NCBI GenBank assembly: GCA_002393195.1
Contig: DGIK01000032.1
Coordinates: 1-32,855 of the forward strand
Origin: Bacteroidales bacterium UBA3824
GTDB taxonomy: Bacteria; Bacteroidota; Bacteroidia; Bacteroidales; UBA3824
Direction: 5' to 3'
DNA: 32,855 nt
Position 1 is the first letter of the stretch; each line of letters starts with the position of its first letter. Under the pieces are notes generated by a model. That model ran no database searches. It was not told the origin of the DNA and was given only the letters and a program-made list of their open reading frames with translations. Shown one piece after another: positions 1-6,073 of the stretch. A program made the translations under genes and the position numbers.

Positions 1-287
1 GTGCTTATTGATACCCTGTCCAACTGTGTCATGCCGTCTTCTCCGAGAATCCTGACGATGCAATTTGCATCGAAGAATTGGTTTCTGTTTGGCATGTCTT
101 TTTTATTGCAGACAATTGTTTTCAATAAATACTCAATATCGTCCATGTTGTCAATGTCAACAAAGGACGGAATCTCAGGACAATTACGGCGTTGTGCCCG
201 TGGAATGCTGTCTTGGTATTGTGCATTAGCCTGAAATGCAAACAATAATGTCAGAAGAAGCATTAGAATCAGATTCTTTGTTTTCAT
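1..287 (-). CDS. Secreted protein, C-terminus cut off by the window edge
   Basis: The minus-strand reading frame opens with ATG at 287 and is still open at position 1, so only the first 95 residues are visible. It begins with a clear signal peptide: two lysines, a Leu-rich core and an AFQANA-Q cleavage region. A polar segment follows with two cysteines, ending in a stretch (roughly residues 73-95) that reads like ANCIVRILGEDG followed by an alternating strand. That pattern faintly resembles the C-terminal TonB fold (a V-R-x-x-V-x-x-DG strand), but this is only a suggestion. The start lies one base after the stop codon of the upstream membrane protein, so the two genes are almost certainly co-transcribed. 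Function is not recognised. Confidence 0.6.
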   Translation of the reverse strand, partial: MKTKNLILMLLLTLLFAFQANAQYQDSIPRAQRRNCPEIPSFVDIDNMDDIEYLLKTIVCNKKDMPNRNQFFDANCIVRILGEDGMTQLDRVSIS

Positions 288-288
288 T

Positions 289-1437
289 TTAGTCTATTAT
301 GTGTTCGTTAATAATCAGTTTGCCGTCTTTCACTTTGGCTTCGTCCGCGTCGCCAGAATTGTTTTTGACAAGACGATAGTAACTCCTATTGCCCGAAATC
401 CAAAATACTTCCATGTATTTGAACTCCGATACTCCGTCTTTCAAAGTCCCGCCGACAACGCCGCATTTGCCTTTGTTTTTCAAAGCAATTATTTCCGAAT
501 GTCTGCCAATCTCCTCGTCATAAAGGAAATCTATGACAATGTACCCTCTCTCATCTTCAAAGCCGAGTTTGTTTTGCTCTCCATTCGGTGAAGTTCCTCT
601 TTTCGCGGACAAGGTAGAGTATTTTGCGGTTTCGAGTATCTCGTCGCACTTGTCGATACATTCCTTGATGTTCACGCTGTCGTCAGGTTTTTGCCTAAGC
701 AAATTAACATAGTTGGCCTTCGCACGTGCAATGTTTTTGATTTTGACAACGGTATCGCACGGATGTGGTGGCGGTGGTTCGACGGGTCCGTTTTTCCACG
801 GTTGCCAAAACAACAGACATGCCACTGCAATTATGATTGCTGCACCTATAATATAAGGGGTATATTTTCTATCATTATCATTTTTGACGTTTTCCCCGTC
901 GCCTCCAGTTATTGTGCCGCCTCCTTCCGTAGTACCTCCTGAATAATCGCCTTGTTGTTCTCCTTTCACCTCCGCAATCAGACTTTTAAGTTCATCATCA
1001 GACATTCCCGATTTAGAAGCCTCATCTTTTAGTGTCTGTTGATTACTTGGCTTATCCAATGAACCTTCTTTATGAAACTTGCGTATCATTTCTTTTAGCC
1101 TGAACATTTGGTCTTTCACCTCCGCAATTAGCCTTTCAAGTTCATCATCAGACATACTCGATTTAGACGCTTCATCTTTCAGCTTCTGTCGATTACTTGG
1201 CTTGTCCAATGAACCTTCTTTATGGAACTTGCGTATCATTTCTTTTAGCCTGAACATTGGAGCTTTCACCTCCACAATCAGCCTTTCAAGTTCCTCATCT
1301 GATATACGCAGTTTTTCCGCCTCATCTTTCAGTGTCTGTCTGTAACTTGGACTATCCAACAAACCCTGTTTATGAAGGTTGCGTATCATCGCCATTAATT
1401 TGGCATTTGGATTGGGCTTTGTTATTGTCAATGCCAT
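289..1437 (-). CDS. Single-pass membrane protein with three tandem 50-residue helical repeats
   Basis: This 382-residue protein is not a family I can name. Residues 13-162 are three 50-residue repeats. Each has the pattern MIR-x2-H-K-x-G-x-LD-x-PS-x3-LKDEA-x3-x-SD-x-EL-x2-LI-x-EVK, and repeats 2 and 3 are nearly identical. The unit resembles the short helical motif of bacterial regulatory proteins that reads 'G-x-(I/L)-(T/D)...E...L...A...(M/I)(S/D)..EL..LI', but that is a pattern match by eye. A Gly/Asp-rich linker follows (about 165-190), then one membrane helix (about 193-211) with a PWKNG exit, a Pro-rich stretch and a C-terminal domain of about 160 residues with several cysteines. With no signal peptide before the helix, the repeats are expected in the cytoplasm and the C-terminal domain in the periplasm. 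The next gene starts one base after its stop. Possible role: signal transfer across the inner membrane (inference). Confidence 0.75.
   Translation of the reverse strand: MALTITKPNPNAKLMAMIRNLHKQGLLDSPSYRQTLKDEAEKLRISDEELERLIVEVKAPMFRLKEMIRKFHKEGSLDKPSNRQKLKDEASKSSMSDDELERLIAEVKDQMFRLKEMIRKFHKEGSLDKPSNQQTLKDEASKSGMSDDELKSLIAEVKGEQQGDYSGGTTEGGGTITGGDGENVKNDNDRKYTPYIIGAAIIIAVACLLFWQPWKNGPVEPPPPHPCDTVVKIKNIARAKANYVNLLRQKPDDSVNIKECIDKCDEILETAKYSTLSAKRGTSPNGEQNKLGFEDERGYIVIDFLYDEEIGRHSEIIALKNKGKCGVVGGTLKDGVSEFKYMEVFWISGNRSYYRLVKNNSGDADEAKVKDGKLIINEHIID
952..1401 (-). repeat. Three tandem 150-bp repeats inside the membrane protein gene
   Basis: The DNA encoding residues 13-162 is three in-frame 150-bp units. 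The words CGTATCATTTCTTTTAGCC and TTCACCTCCGCAAT recur exactly 150 bases apart (for example at 1081 and 1231). Units 2 and 3 (about 952-1251) differ at few positions. Unit 1 (about 1252-1401) has diverged more, which indicates a recent duplication of one unit. Confidence 0.9.
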
Positions 1438-1549
1438 TTTTAATATTTTATATTTTGCTGATTTTGACTGAGGGCTTTCTTCTGCGCCCGCAAACTTTGT
1501 TTTTACAACGCCGTAAAGTTAAAAAATGTTTTTCTACTACAGAAATTTT

Positions 1550-1581
1550 TTTGTATTTTCTCAAAAAAATTCCCAAATTTG
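1550..1581 (+). promoter_or_regulatory. Bacteroidota-type promoter for the Nudix-bioB operon
   Basis: TTTG at 1550-1553, a 20-nt spacer, then CAAATTTG at 1574-1581, which is seven of eight matches to the -7 consensus TAnnTTTG. The expected transcription start is about 16 nt before the ATG at 1604. Confidence 0.55.
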
Positions 1582-1603
1582 CGGTATAATTGAAGATTTT
1601 ATT

Positions 1604-2125
1604 ATGAACACCACTCAAATTCCTGCCGATGCCGAGGAACTCCTTCCTCTCGTGGACAGCACCGGCAAAATCATTGGCAAGGCTATGCGCAGCCAGTGCC
1701 ACAAGGACAACACTTTGACGCATCCTGTCGTACACGTTCACATCGTAAACGGCAGGGGCGAGTTGTTTTTGCAAAAACGCAGTATGCAGAAACTCATTCA
1801 GCCCGGCAAGTGGGATACTTCCGTCGGCGGACACATCACTTACGGCGAACCCATAGAGGAGGCTCTCAGGCGCGAGGCTTGGGAGGAGGCTGGTGTCGTG
1901 GACGGCGAGTTTGTACCGTTGACACAATACTTGTGGGAGTGTCAGCGTGAATCGGAGTACATCAATGTTTTCAAGTGTCGTTATGAAAACCCAAAGCCGG
2001 TTGCCGTGGCGGAGATAGATGACGCAAGGTTTTGGACATTGGACGAGATTGAGCAAAATATCGGCAAGGGTGTATTCACGCCCAATTTTGAGAAGGAGTT
2101 TGTCAAAATAAAGGATTTGCTATGA
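1604..2125 (+). CDS. Nudix hydrolase, isopentenyl-diphosphate isomerase/YfcD-like
   Basis: A 173-residue Nudix protein. The Nudix box is complete: G-H-I-T-Y-G-E, then seven residues, then REAWEEAGV, giving G-x5-E-x7-REUxEExGU. The surrounding layout is that of the IDI/YfcD branch: an N-terminal 'LVDSTGKIIGKAMRSQCH' segment, HPVVHVHIVN, and FLQKRS-x6-PGKWDTSVGGH. These enzymes hydrolyse nucleoside-diphosphate-linked substrates or, in true IDI, isomerise isopentenyl diphosphate; the substrate here cannot be told. The frame is open upstream to 1526, but ATG 1604 is chosen because it begins just after the promoter at 1550-1581 and before the conserved domain. Its last four bases overlap the start of bioB (ATGA junction), so the two are translationally coupled. 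No obvious biotin link for the Nudix protein is known to me. Confidence 0.85.
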   Translation: MNTTQIPADAEELLPLVDSTGKIIGKAMRSQCHKDNTLTHPVVHVHIVNGRGELFLQKRSMQKLIQPGKWDTSVGGHITYGEPIEEALRREAWEEAGVVDGEFVPLTQYLWECQRESEYINVFKCRYENPKPVAVAEIDDARFWTLDEIEQNIGKGVFTPNFEKEFVKIKDLL

Positions 2126-3093
2126 ATTTTAAGGAGATTAAGACACTCAAGGACAAGATAATGTGCGGCTACCAGATTACCCGTGCAGAGGCGTTGGAGC
2201 TTTCTAAGAGCGGCCACATCGAGGCGTTGTATTATAGTGCAAACCAACTCCGCGCCAAATTCTGTGGGTTCAGGTTTGAGATGTGTTCGATGTTCAATAT
2301 TGTAAATGGTGTGTGCGAGGAGGATTGCCATTGGTGTCCGCTCTCCAAACTCGCCACCATCGACTATGCCGCCTATCAGACTTTTGAACTCGACAAGGTG
2401 ATTGAGCGTGTGTCGGAGCTTCACGGCAAGGGCGTGAAACGTATTGAACTTTCTGCCGTTCACAGCTCATTAACCGACGAGCAGCTTGATGAGGCTATCA
2501 ATTATTATAATGCCATCAGCGCAAAATGCGACATTGGGCTGTGCGCGTCGCTCGGCACGCTCACCTTGCCGCAGCTCCAACGTCTGAAAGCAAAGACCAA
2601 AGTTACTCGTTATCATTGCAACATCGAGACTTCGGAGCGTTATTATCCAAAGGTGTGCACCACCAACGACATTCACGAAAAATACCGCACTCTCCAAGAC
2701 GCCGCAAAAGCTGGTTTTGAAATCTGTTCGGGCGGCATCATCGGCATGGGCGAAACTATGGAAGACCGCATCGACTTGGCTCTGAAACTCCGCGAACTTG
2801 GGGTAAATTCCATATCGTTGAACATTCTTTTTGCCTTCAACGGCACACCATTCGAGACTCACCAAATACTTGGCAGTCAGGAGATTTTGACAACATTTGC
2901 GCTGTTTAGGTTTATAAATCCGAGGGCGCAGATAAGGTTTGCGCGTGGACGCTCGCAAATCAAAATCATAGAGAAGGAGGCGTTGCAGGCTGGCATCAAC
3001 GCCTCCGCCGTCGGCGAAATCCTCGTCGCCGCCAAATCCACCGACATCGACAATGATATACAAGTGTTTAAGTCGGAGGGGTTTATATTGTAG
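2122..3093 (+). CDS. bioB: Biotin synthase, radical SAM (anaerobe-like type)
   Basis: BioB inserts sulfur into dethiobiotin to make biotin, using S-adenosylmethionine and iron-sulfur clusters in the cytoplasm. The radical-SAM motif is C65-x3-C69-x2-C72 in the BioB-style context NGVCEEDCHWCPLS. ICSGGIIGMGET (201-212) and IRFARGR (271-277) are BioB signatures. Against E. coli BioB, the auxiliary-cluster ligands C128, C188 and R260 correspond to C141, C202 and R272. The position of C97, however, falls in a KRIELSAVH segment with no cysteine (about E109), and the substrate motif NHNLDTS reads HCNIETS. This matches the pattern I associate with BioB of strict anaerobes, for which a different auxiliary cluster has been reported. 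At 323 residues it lacks the C-terminal tail of the E. coli enzyme. It overlaps the Nudix gene by four bases. No bioA, bioD or bioF is in the window. Confidence 0.85.
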   Translation: MNFKEIKTLKDKIMCGYQITRAEALELSKSGHIEALYYSANQLRAKFCGFRFEMCSMFNIVNGVCEEDCHWCPLSKLATIDYAAYQTFELDKVIERVSELHGKGVKRIELSAVHSSLTDEQLDEAINYYNAISAKCDIGLCASLGTLTLPQLQRLKAKTKVTRYHCNIETSERYYPKVCTTNDIHEKYRTLQDAAKAGFEICSGGIIGMGETMEDRIDLALKLRELGVNSISLNILFAFNGTPFETHQILGSQEILTTFALFRFINPRAQIRFARGRSQIKIIEKEALQAGINASAVGEILVAAKSTDIDNDIQVFKSEGFIL

Positions 3094-3242
3094 AGATTGT
3101 TGCAGCTTGTCTATTGCATCACATAAAAGATTTGATTTCGTAATTGTCGCCAATGTTTGTCGTCGTCGGCTTGCTTATAATTCTTTTAGGAATTTGCAAA
3201 GAAAATTTTTAGGAATATTTTCATAGAATCGAATATAATGGT

Positions 3243-3250
3243 TATATTTG
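3243..3250 (+). promoter_or_regulatory. Promoter -7 element upstream of the decayed ATPase gene
   Basis: TATATTTG is a perfect TAnnTTTG -7 element, with a T-rich stretch (TTTT at 3218-3221) at about the right distance for a weak -33 box. It lies 22 nt before the ATG at 3273. A preserved promoter in front of a gene remnant is what an internal deletion would leave. Confidence 0.45.
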
Positions 3251-3272
3251 CAAAATACTAAAAAAAACAATT

Positions 3273-3535
3273 ATGCCACGATTCATAGACAGTGGAAACT
3301 TGGGTTTCCAAATGCGGATTTGGTATTCGTGCCGTTGCCGAGGTCGCCGCGTCCTGCCATTGTCGTTGAACTCAAATACGACAAGACCGCCGATTCTGCC
3401 ATCGACCAAATCCGTCGCAAAGATTACCCTAAGAGCCTCAAAGGTTTTTCAAAGCGCATTATCCTCTGCGGCATCAATTACAACAAGGCGACCTCGAAGC
3501 ACGAAGTGGAGATGGAGGTGATTGGAGGAAAATAG
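3273..3535 (+). pseudogene. Remnant of an AAA-ATPase/PD-(D/E)XK nuclease family protein
   Basis: The frame at 3293-3535 encodes about 80 residues (GFPNADLVFVPLP..., AIVVELKYDKTADSAIDQI, ILCGINYN) typical of the C-terminal PD-(D/E)XK domain that closes the roughly 520-580-residue 'AAA-ATPase-like/PDDEXK_9' proteins common in Bacteroidota. D in NADLVF and the E-x-K of VELKY are the nuclease core residues. Another frame, opened by ATG 3273 just after a promoter, reads MPRFIDSGNLGFQ, which resembles the N-terminus of the same family (M-x-R-F-I-x-x-GN-x-GFQ). The ATPase body is absent and the two ends meet out of frame at GGTTTCCAAAT, a word that both ends can read as Gly-Phe. The simplest reading is an internal deletion of roughly 1.3 kb between short matching words. 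The ORF from 3248 starts inside the promoter and is not a credible gene start. Confidence 0.65.
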
Positions 3536-3550
3536 ATAATGAGTTGACTT

Positions 3551-3994
3551 CTATTGCATCTCATACGTGAACAGCAGCGTGCTGTATGGCTCGATGGTGC
3601 CTACGCGGCGGGAGCCGTAGCCGTATTGATAGGGGATGAGGAGTTGACCTTTGCTGTTGCGCTTGATGTATGGCAACGCCCTCTGAAATCCCGAGATAAG
3701 TCCCGGTTTGCCATAAAAAAATTTCATCGTGTCGTTTTTGGCAAAGGTGTTGTTGTCTTGCAGTGATTGTCCCGTGTATATCATCTTTACGACATCGCTG
3801 TTGCCATATTCCTTGTCGCCTTCCTCCATAATATAGAGGTAGATGCCGTTGTGCTCCACAAAACACGTGTCGCCATAGCGGGCGAGGATTTTTTCGATTA
3901 CTTCTTTTTCCTTGTCGTTGGCGTCATTTTCCTTGTTGCACGACGCAAATATCATTGCTGTGAAGGCAACGATAATTAACAAAAATTTTTTCAT
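3551..3994 (-). CDS. FKBP-type peptidyl-prolyl isomerase lipoprotein (short)
   Basis: A 147-residue lipoprotein: MKKFLLIIVAF... with a lipobox ending FASC, lipidated at C19. It is followed by one FKBP-like domain (about residues 48-147). Family landmarks are VKMIYTG, the ...GFQRALPYI segment (normally GF.egl..m), GQLLIPYQYGYGSR and the closing EPYSTLLFTYEMQ. FKBP enzymes catalyse cis-trans isomerisation of proline peptide bonds. Several active-site aromatic residues of canonical FKBPs are hard to match here, so it may act mainly as a chaperone or binding domain. It is expected at the outer or inner membrane facing the periplasm. It lies downstream of a second FKBP lipoprotein on the same strand, separated by a palindromic element (4011-4200), so co-transcription is uncertain. 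Confidence 0.75.
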   Translation of the reverse strand: MKKFLLIIVAFTAMIFASCNKENDANDKEKEVIEKILARYGDTCFVEHNGIYLYIMEEGDKEYGNSDVVKMIYTGQSLQDNNTFAKNDTMKFFYGKPGLISGFQRALPYIKRNSKGQLLIPYQYGYGSRRVGTIEPYSTLLFTYEMQ

Positions 3995-4010
3995 TTTTTA
4001 TATTTATTTG

Positions 4011-4200
4011 CACCGCCTTGCGGCGGCTTGTAAAACATCAATTACCGTCAATTAAACGTCAATTTTTTCTTTTTTCAACGCGAATGAAAGCGAATTAGAA
4101 CGAATTAAAACGAATTTTTTAGGAAAGTAATTCGTTTTAATTCCATTGAAATTCGTTTAATTTTTCGTTCAAAAAATCCCGTCGCCGTAAGGCGGCGGCA
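4011..4200. repeat. Palindromic intergenic element, copy A (CGAATT type)
   Basis: The left end has ACCGCCTTGCGGCGGCTT (4012-4029) and the right end CCGTCGCCGTAAGGCGGCGG (4179-4198); these GC-rich ends are imperfect inverted copies of each other. Between them are AT-rich inverted arms. The left arm (about 4079-4116) runs as roughly 10-bp units ending in CGAA (TGAAAGCGAA, TTAGAACGAA, TTAAAACGAA). A short loop follows, then a right arm (about 4129-4170) whose complement again reads TTAAAACGAATT. It fills the whole gap between the two FKBP genes. Related copies are at 5918, 29395 and 32011. Confidence 0.8.
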
Positions 4201-4206
4201 ATGTTG

Positions 4207-5067
4207 TTACTTCATGTCTACGAGTTCTACGTCGAATATCAGCGTGGCGAAGGGGGAGATGCGTCCGCTGATGCCGCGAGAGCCGTAGCCGAGTGTTGAG
4301 GGCATGATGAGGCGGCAGATTTCGCCTTTGCGCATTGTGGCGATGCCTTCCTCGAAGCCGGGTATCGACTTGCCTTCGCCAAGTTTGAAGGTGTATGGCT
4401 CGCGGCGCGTGTAGGAATTGTCAAACTCCCGGCCGTCTATGAAACTGCCCACAAAATGTACTGTTACGGTCTTGCCGGCGGCGGTGTCTGCACCGTAGCC
4501 CTGCTTGTTGATTATCTTGTAAAGTCCTGTCTTAGAGGGCTGTACCTTGATGCCTTCGTTGCGGATATAATCGTGGAGAATCAGCAATTCCTGAGCCTCC
4601 ATGCGCTCGTTGTATTCGTCTATCTGGCGTTGGTATTCCTTGCCGTCGTAGATGTTTTTCATGCGGACGTGGAATGTGAGCAGGTCGCCGGGCTTTACGA
4701 ATTTTGGCATTTTTTTCATCTTCCTCACTTCGCGGAAAAATACTTCGGCACTCGCCTTGAATACTGCGCTGTCGCCCTTGTGCATCATCATGATGCCTTT
4801 TTCGACGCTGCCTTTTGCAATATCCTTGGGCGCGTACATCAGAAAATCCTGAGCTACGTCGCGGCTCGTGTATATGAGGGAGTCGTTGGAATTGTAATAA
4901 TCAAAATCCATATTCCAAACGTCGCCCGGCTTGGCTACTGCCGAATCGGCGTTCACTTCCACAAAACAGGCTTCAACTCCATCACCAAGCGATTGAAATT
5001 CAGGCTCTTTTGTGCCGCACGACGCAAGCATTGCCGTTGTGGCTGCCAATACAAATATTTTTTTCAT
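4207..5067 (-). CDS. FKBP-type peptidyl-prolyl isomerase lipoprotein with two FKBP-like domains
   Basis: A 286-residue lipoprotein with an ideal lipobox (LASC, C17). Residues about 30-140 form a degenerate FKBP-like domain (DVWNMDFDYYNSNDSLIY..., GIMMMHKGDSAVF, FVKPGDLLTFHVRM). A helical linker (EYQRQIDEYNERMEAQE) follows, then a canonical FKBP domain (about 185-286) with VTVHFVGSFIDGREFDNS, FKLGEGKSIPGFEEGIATM, IMPSTLGYGSRG and ISPFATLIFDVELV. The arrangement of an N-terminal assembly-like domain and helices ahead of the catalytic domain is typical of periplasmic FKBP/Mip chaperones. It begins 3 nt after the panB stop, so panB and this gene form one transcription unit. The role is probably folding of periplasmic or outer-membrane proteins. 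Confidence 0.88.
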   Translation of the reverse strand: MKKIFVLAATTAMLASCGTKEPEFQSLGDGVEACFVEVNADSAVAKPGDVWNMDFDYYNSNDSLIYTSRDVAQDFLMYAPKDIAKGSVEKGIMMMHKGDSAVFKASAEVFFREVRKMKKMPKFVKPGDLLTFHVRMKNIYDGKEYQRQIDEYNERMEAQELLILHDYIRNEGIKVQPSKTGLYKIINKQGYGADTAAGKTVTVHFVGSFIDGREFDNSYTRREPYTFKLGEGKSIPGFEEGIATMRKGEICRLIMPSTLGYGSRGISGRISPFATLIFDVELVDMK

Positions 5068-5070
5068 CTG

Positions 5071-5886
5071 TTAGTAAGATTCGGATTCGTTGGGAAAATC
5101 GCTCGACTTCACGTCTGCCACGTAACTGCTTACCGCTGTGCGGATTGTGTCGGCGAGGTTGGCGTAGCGGCGTAGAAATTTGGGCTTGAAGGCGTCGTTG
5201 ATGCCTATCATGTCGTGGAATACAAGCACCTGACCGTCGCACTCGTTGCCCGCACCGATGCCGATTGTAGGTATCGTGAGTTCTTTGGTAACTTTGGCGG
5301 CGAGATGCGCGGGAATTTTTTCGAGGACTACTGAAAAACAGCCGAGCCGCTCCAACAACTGCGCGTTTGACACCAGTTGTTCTGCCTCGTTGTGATTGTT
5401 GGCACGGAGGCCGTAGCCGCCAAACTTGTTGACAGATTGAGGGGTAAGTCCGAGGTGTCCCATGATTGGTATGCCGGCGGAGAGTATTGCTTTGTAGGAT
5501 TCTTCTATTTCGATGCCGCCTTCTATTTTCACGGCTTGTGCGCCCGTCTCGCGCATTATTCGTGCGGCGTTGCGGACTGCGGCGTATGGGTCGCCTTGAT
5601 ATGTTCCAAACGGCATATCGACCACCACCATGGCGTATTTGACAGCCCTCACCACACTTGCGGCGTAGTATATCATTTCGTCGAGGCTGATGCGGAGGGT
5701 GGTGTCGTAGCCAGACATCACGTTGGCTGCCGAATCGCCAACAAGTATTGCGTCTATGCCACCGGCGTCCACGAGTCCGGCTATCGAATAATCGTAACTT
5801 GTAAGCATGGCTATCTTCTCGCCGTTTTGCTTCATCGCTTGGAAAGTCTGCGTGGTAACTTTCTTGCGTTCTATTTTTTCTGTCAT
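5071..5886 (-). CDS. panB: 3-methyl-2-oxobutanoate hydroxymethyltransferase
   Basis: PanB transfers a hydroxymethyl group from methylene-tetrahydrofolate to alpha-ketoisovalerate, giving ketopantoate, the first step of pantothenate (coenzyme A) synthesis in the cytoplasm. Family motifs are all present: MLTSYDYSIAGLVDAGGID, ILVGDSAANV (metal-binding Asp), VVDMPFGTYQG (second metal Asp), AVKIEGG, IPIMGHLGLTPQSVNKFGGYG, VLEKIPAHLA (catalytic Glu), IPTIGIGAG, CDGQVLVFHDM and RRYANLADTI. Length from ATG 5886 is 271 residues, normal for the family. The frame stays open to 5919, but the extra 11 residues would read toward the palindromic element B, so 5886 (MTEKIERKK) is preferred. The FKBP lipoprotein gene follows after 3 nt. 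Confidence 0.95.
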   Translation of the reverse strand: MTEKIERKKVTTQTFQAMKQNGEKIAMLTSYDYSIAGLVDAGGIDAILVGDSAANVMSGYDTTLRISLDEMIYYAASVVRAVKYAMVVVDMPFGTYQGDPYAAVRNAARIMRETGAQAVKIEGGIEIEESYKAILSAGIPIMGHLGLTPQSVNKFGGYGLRANNHNEAEQLVSNAQLLERLGCFSVVLEKIPAHLAAKVTKELTIPTIGIGAGNECDGQVLVFHDMIGINDAFKPKFLRRYANLADTIRTAVSSYVADVKSSDFPNESESY

Positions 5887-5917
5887 ATCTTTATGAACAT
5901 TAATTTGTATGTTACCC

Positions 5918-6051
5918 ACCGCCTTGCGGCGGCTTTTTTCTTCTACAAAAATTACAAGAATAAGGAAGAATTTTAAGAATTTTTTTCGTATGGAAAAGAT
6001 ATTCTTTTAATTCTTTGCCATTCTTAAAATTTTTGGATAAAACAACCGCTG
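5918..6051. repeat. Palindromic intergenic element, copy B (AGAATT type)
   Basis: It starts with the same 18 bases as copies A and D, ACCGCCTTGCGGCGGCTT (5918-5935). Arms: the left arm (about 5953-5987) has units TAAGGAAGAA and TTTTAAGAA. The complement of the right arm (about 6000-6035) reads ATTTTAAGAA, TGGCAAAGAA, TTAAAAGAA. The unit word here is AAGAA rather than the ACGAA of copies A and D, in both arms. The trailing TTTTTGGATAAAA matches copy C. The right GC-rich end is missing or reduced to AACCGCTGC. It lies between the transporter stop and the panB start. Confidence 0.7.
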
Positions 6052-6073
6052 CAAAGTTAGCGAAAAATTTTGA

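Noticed and set aside
952..1401. Regularly spaced repeats considered as a CRISPR array
   Set aside because: The units are 150 bp, contiguous and in frame, with no spacers; they encode protein repeats.
3094..3242. Gap after bioB searched for a gene, RNA or terminator
   Set aside because: No convincing open frame, hairpin with T tail or tRNA-like structure was seen; only the promoter of the remnant lies at its end.
3248..3272. ATG-like start at 3248 for the nuclease remnant
   Set aside because: It lies inside the -7 promoter element, and the residues it adds have no family resemblance.
4456..5175. 239-residue plus-strand open frame opposite the FKBP gene
   Set aside because: Antisense to a clear two-domain FKBP lipoprotein; the translated protein has no coherent domain.
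5887..5919. Upstream start for panB
   Set aside because: It adds 11 residues not seen in the family and starts at the edge of palindromic element B.
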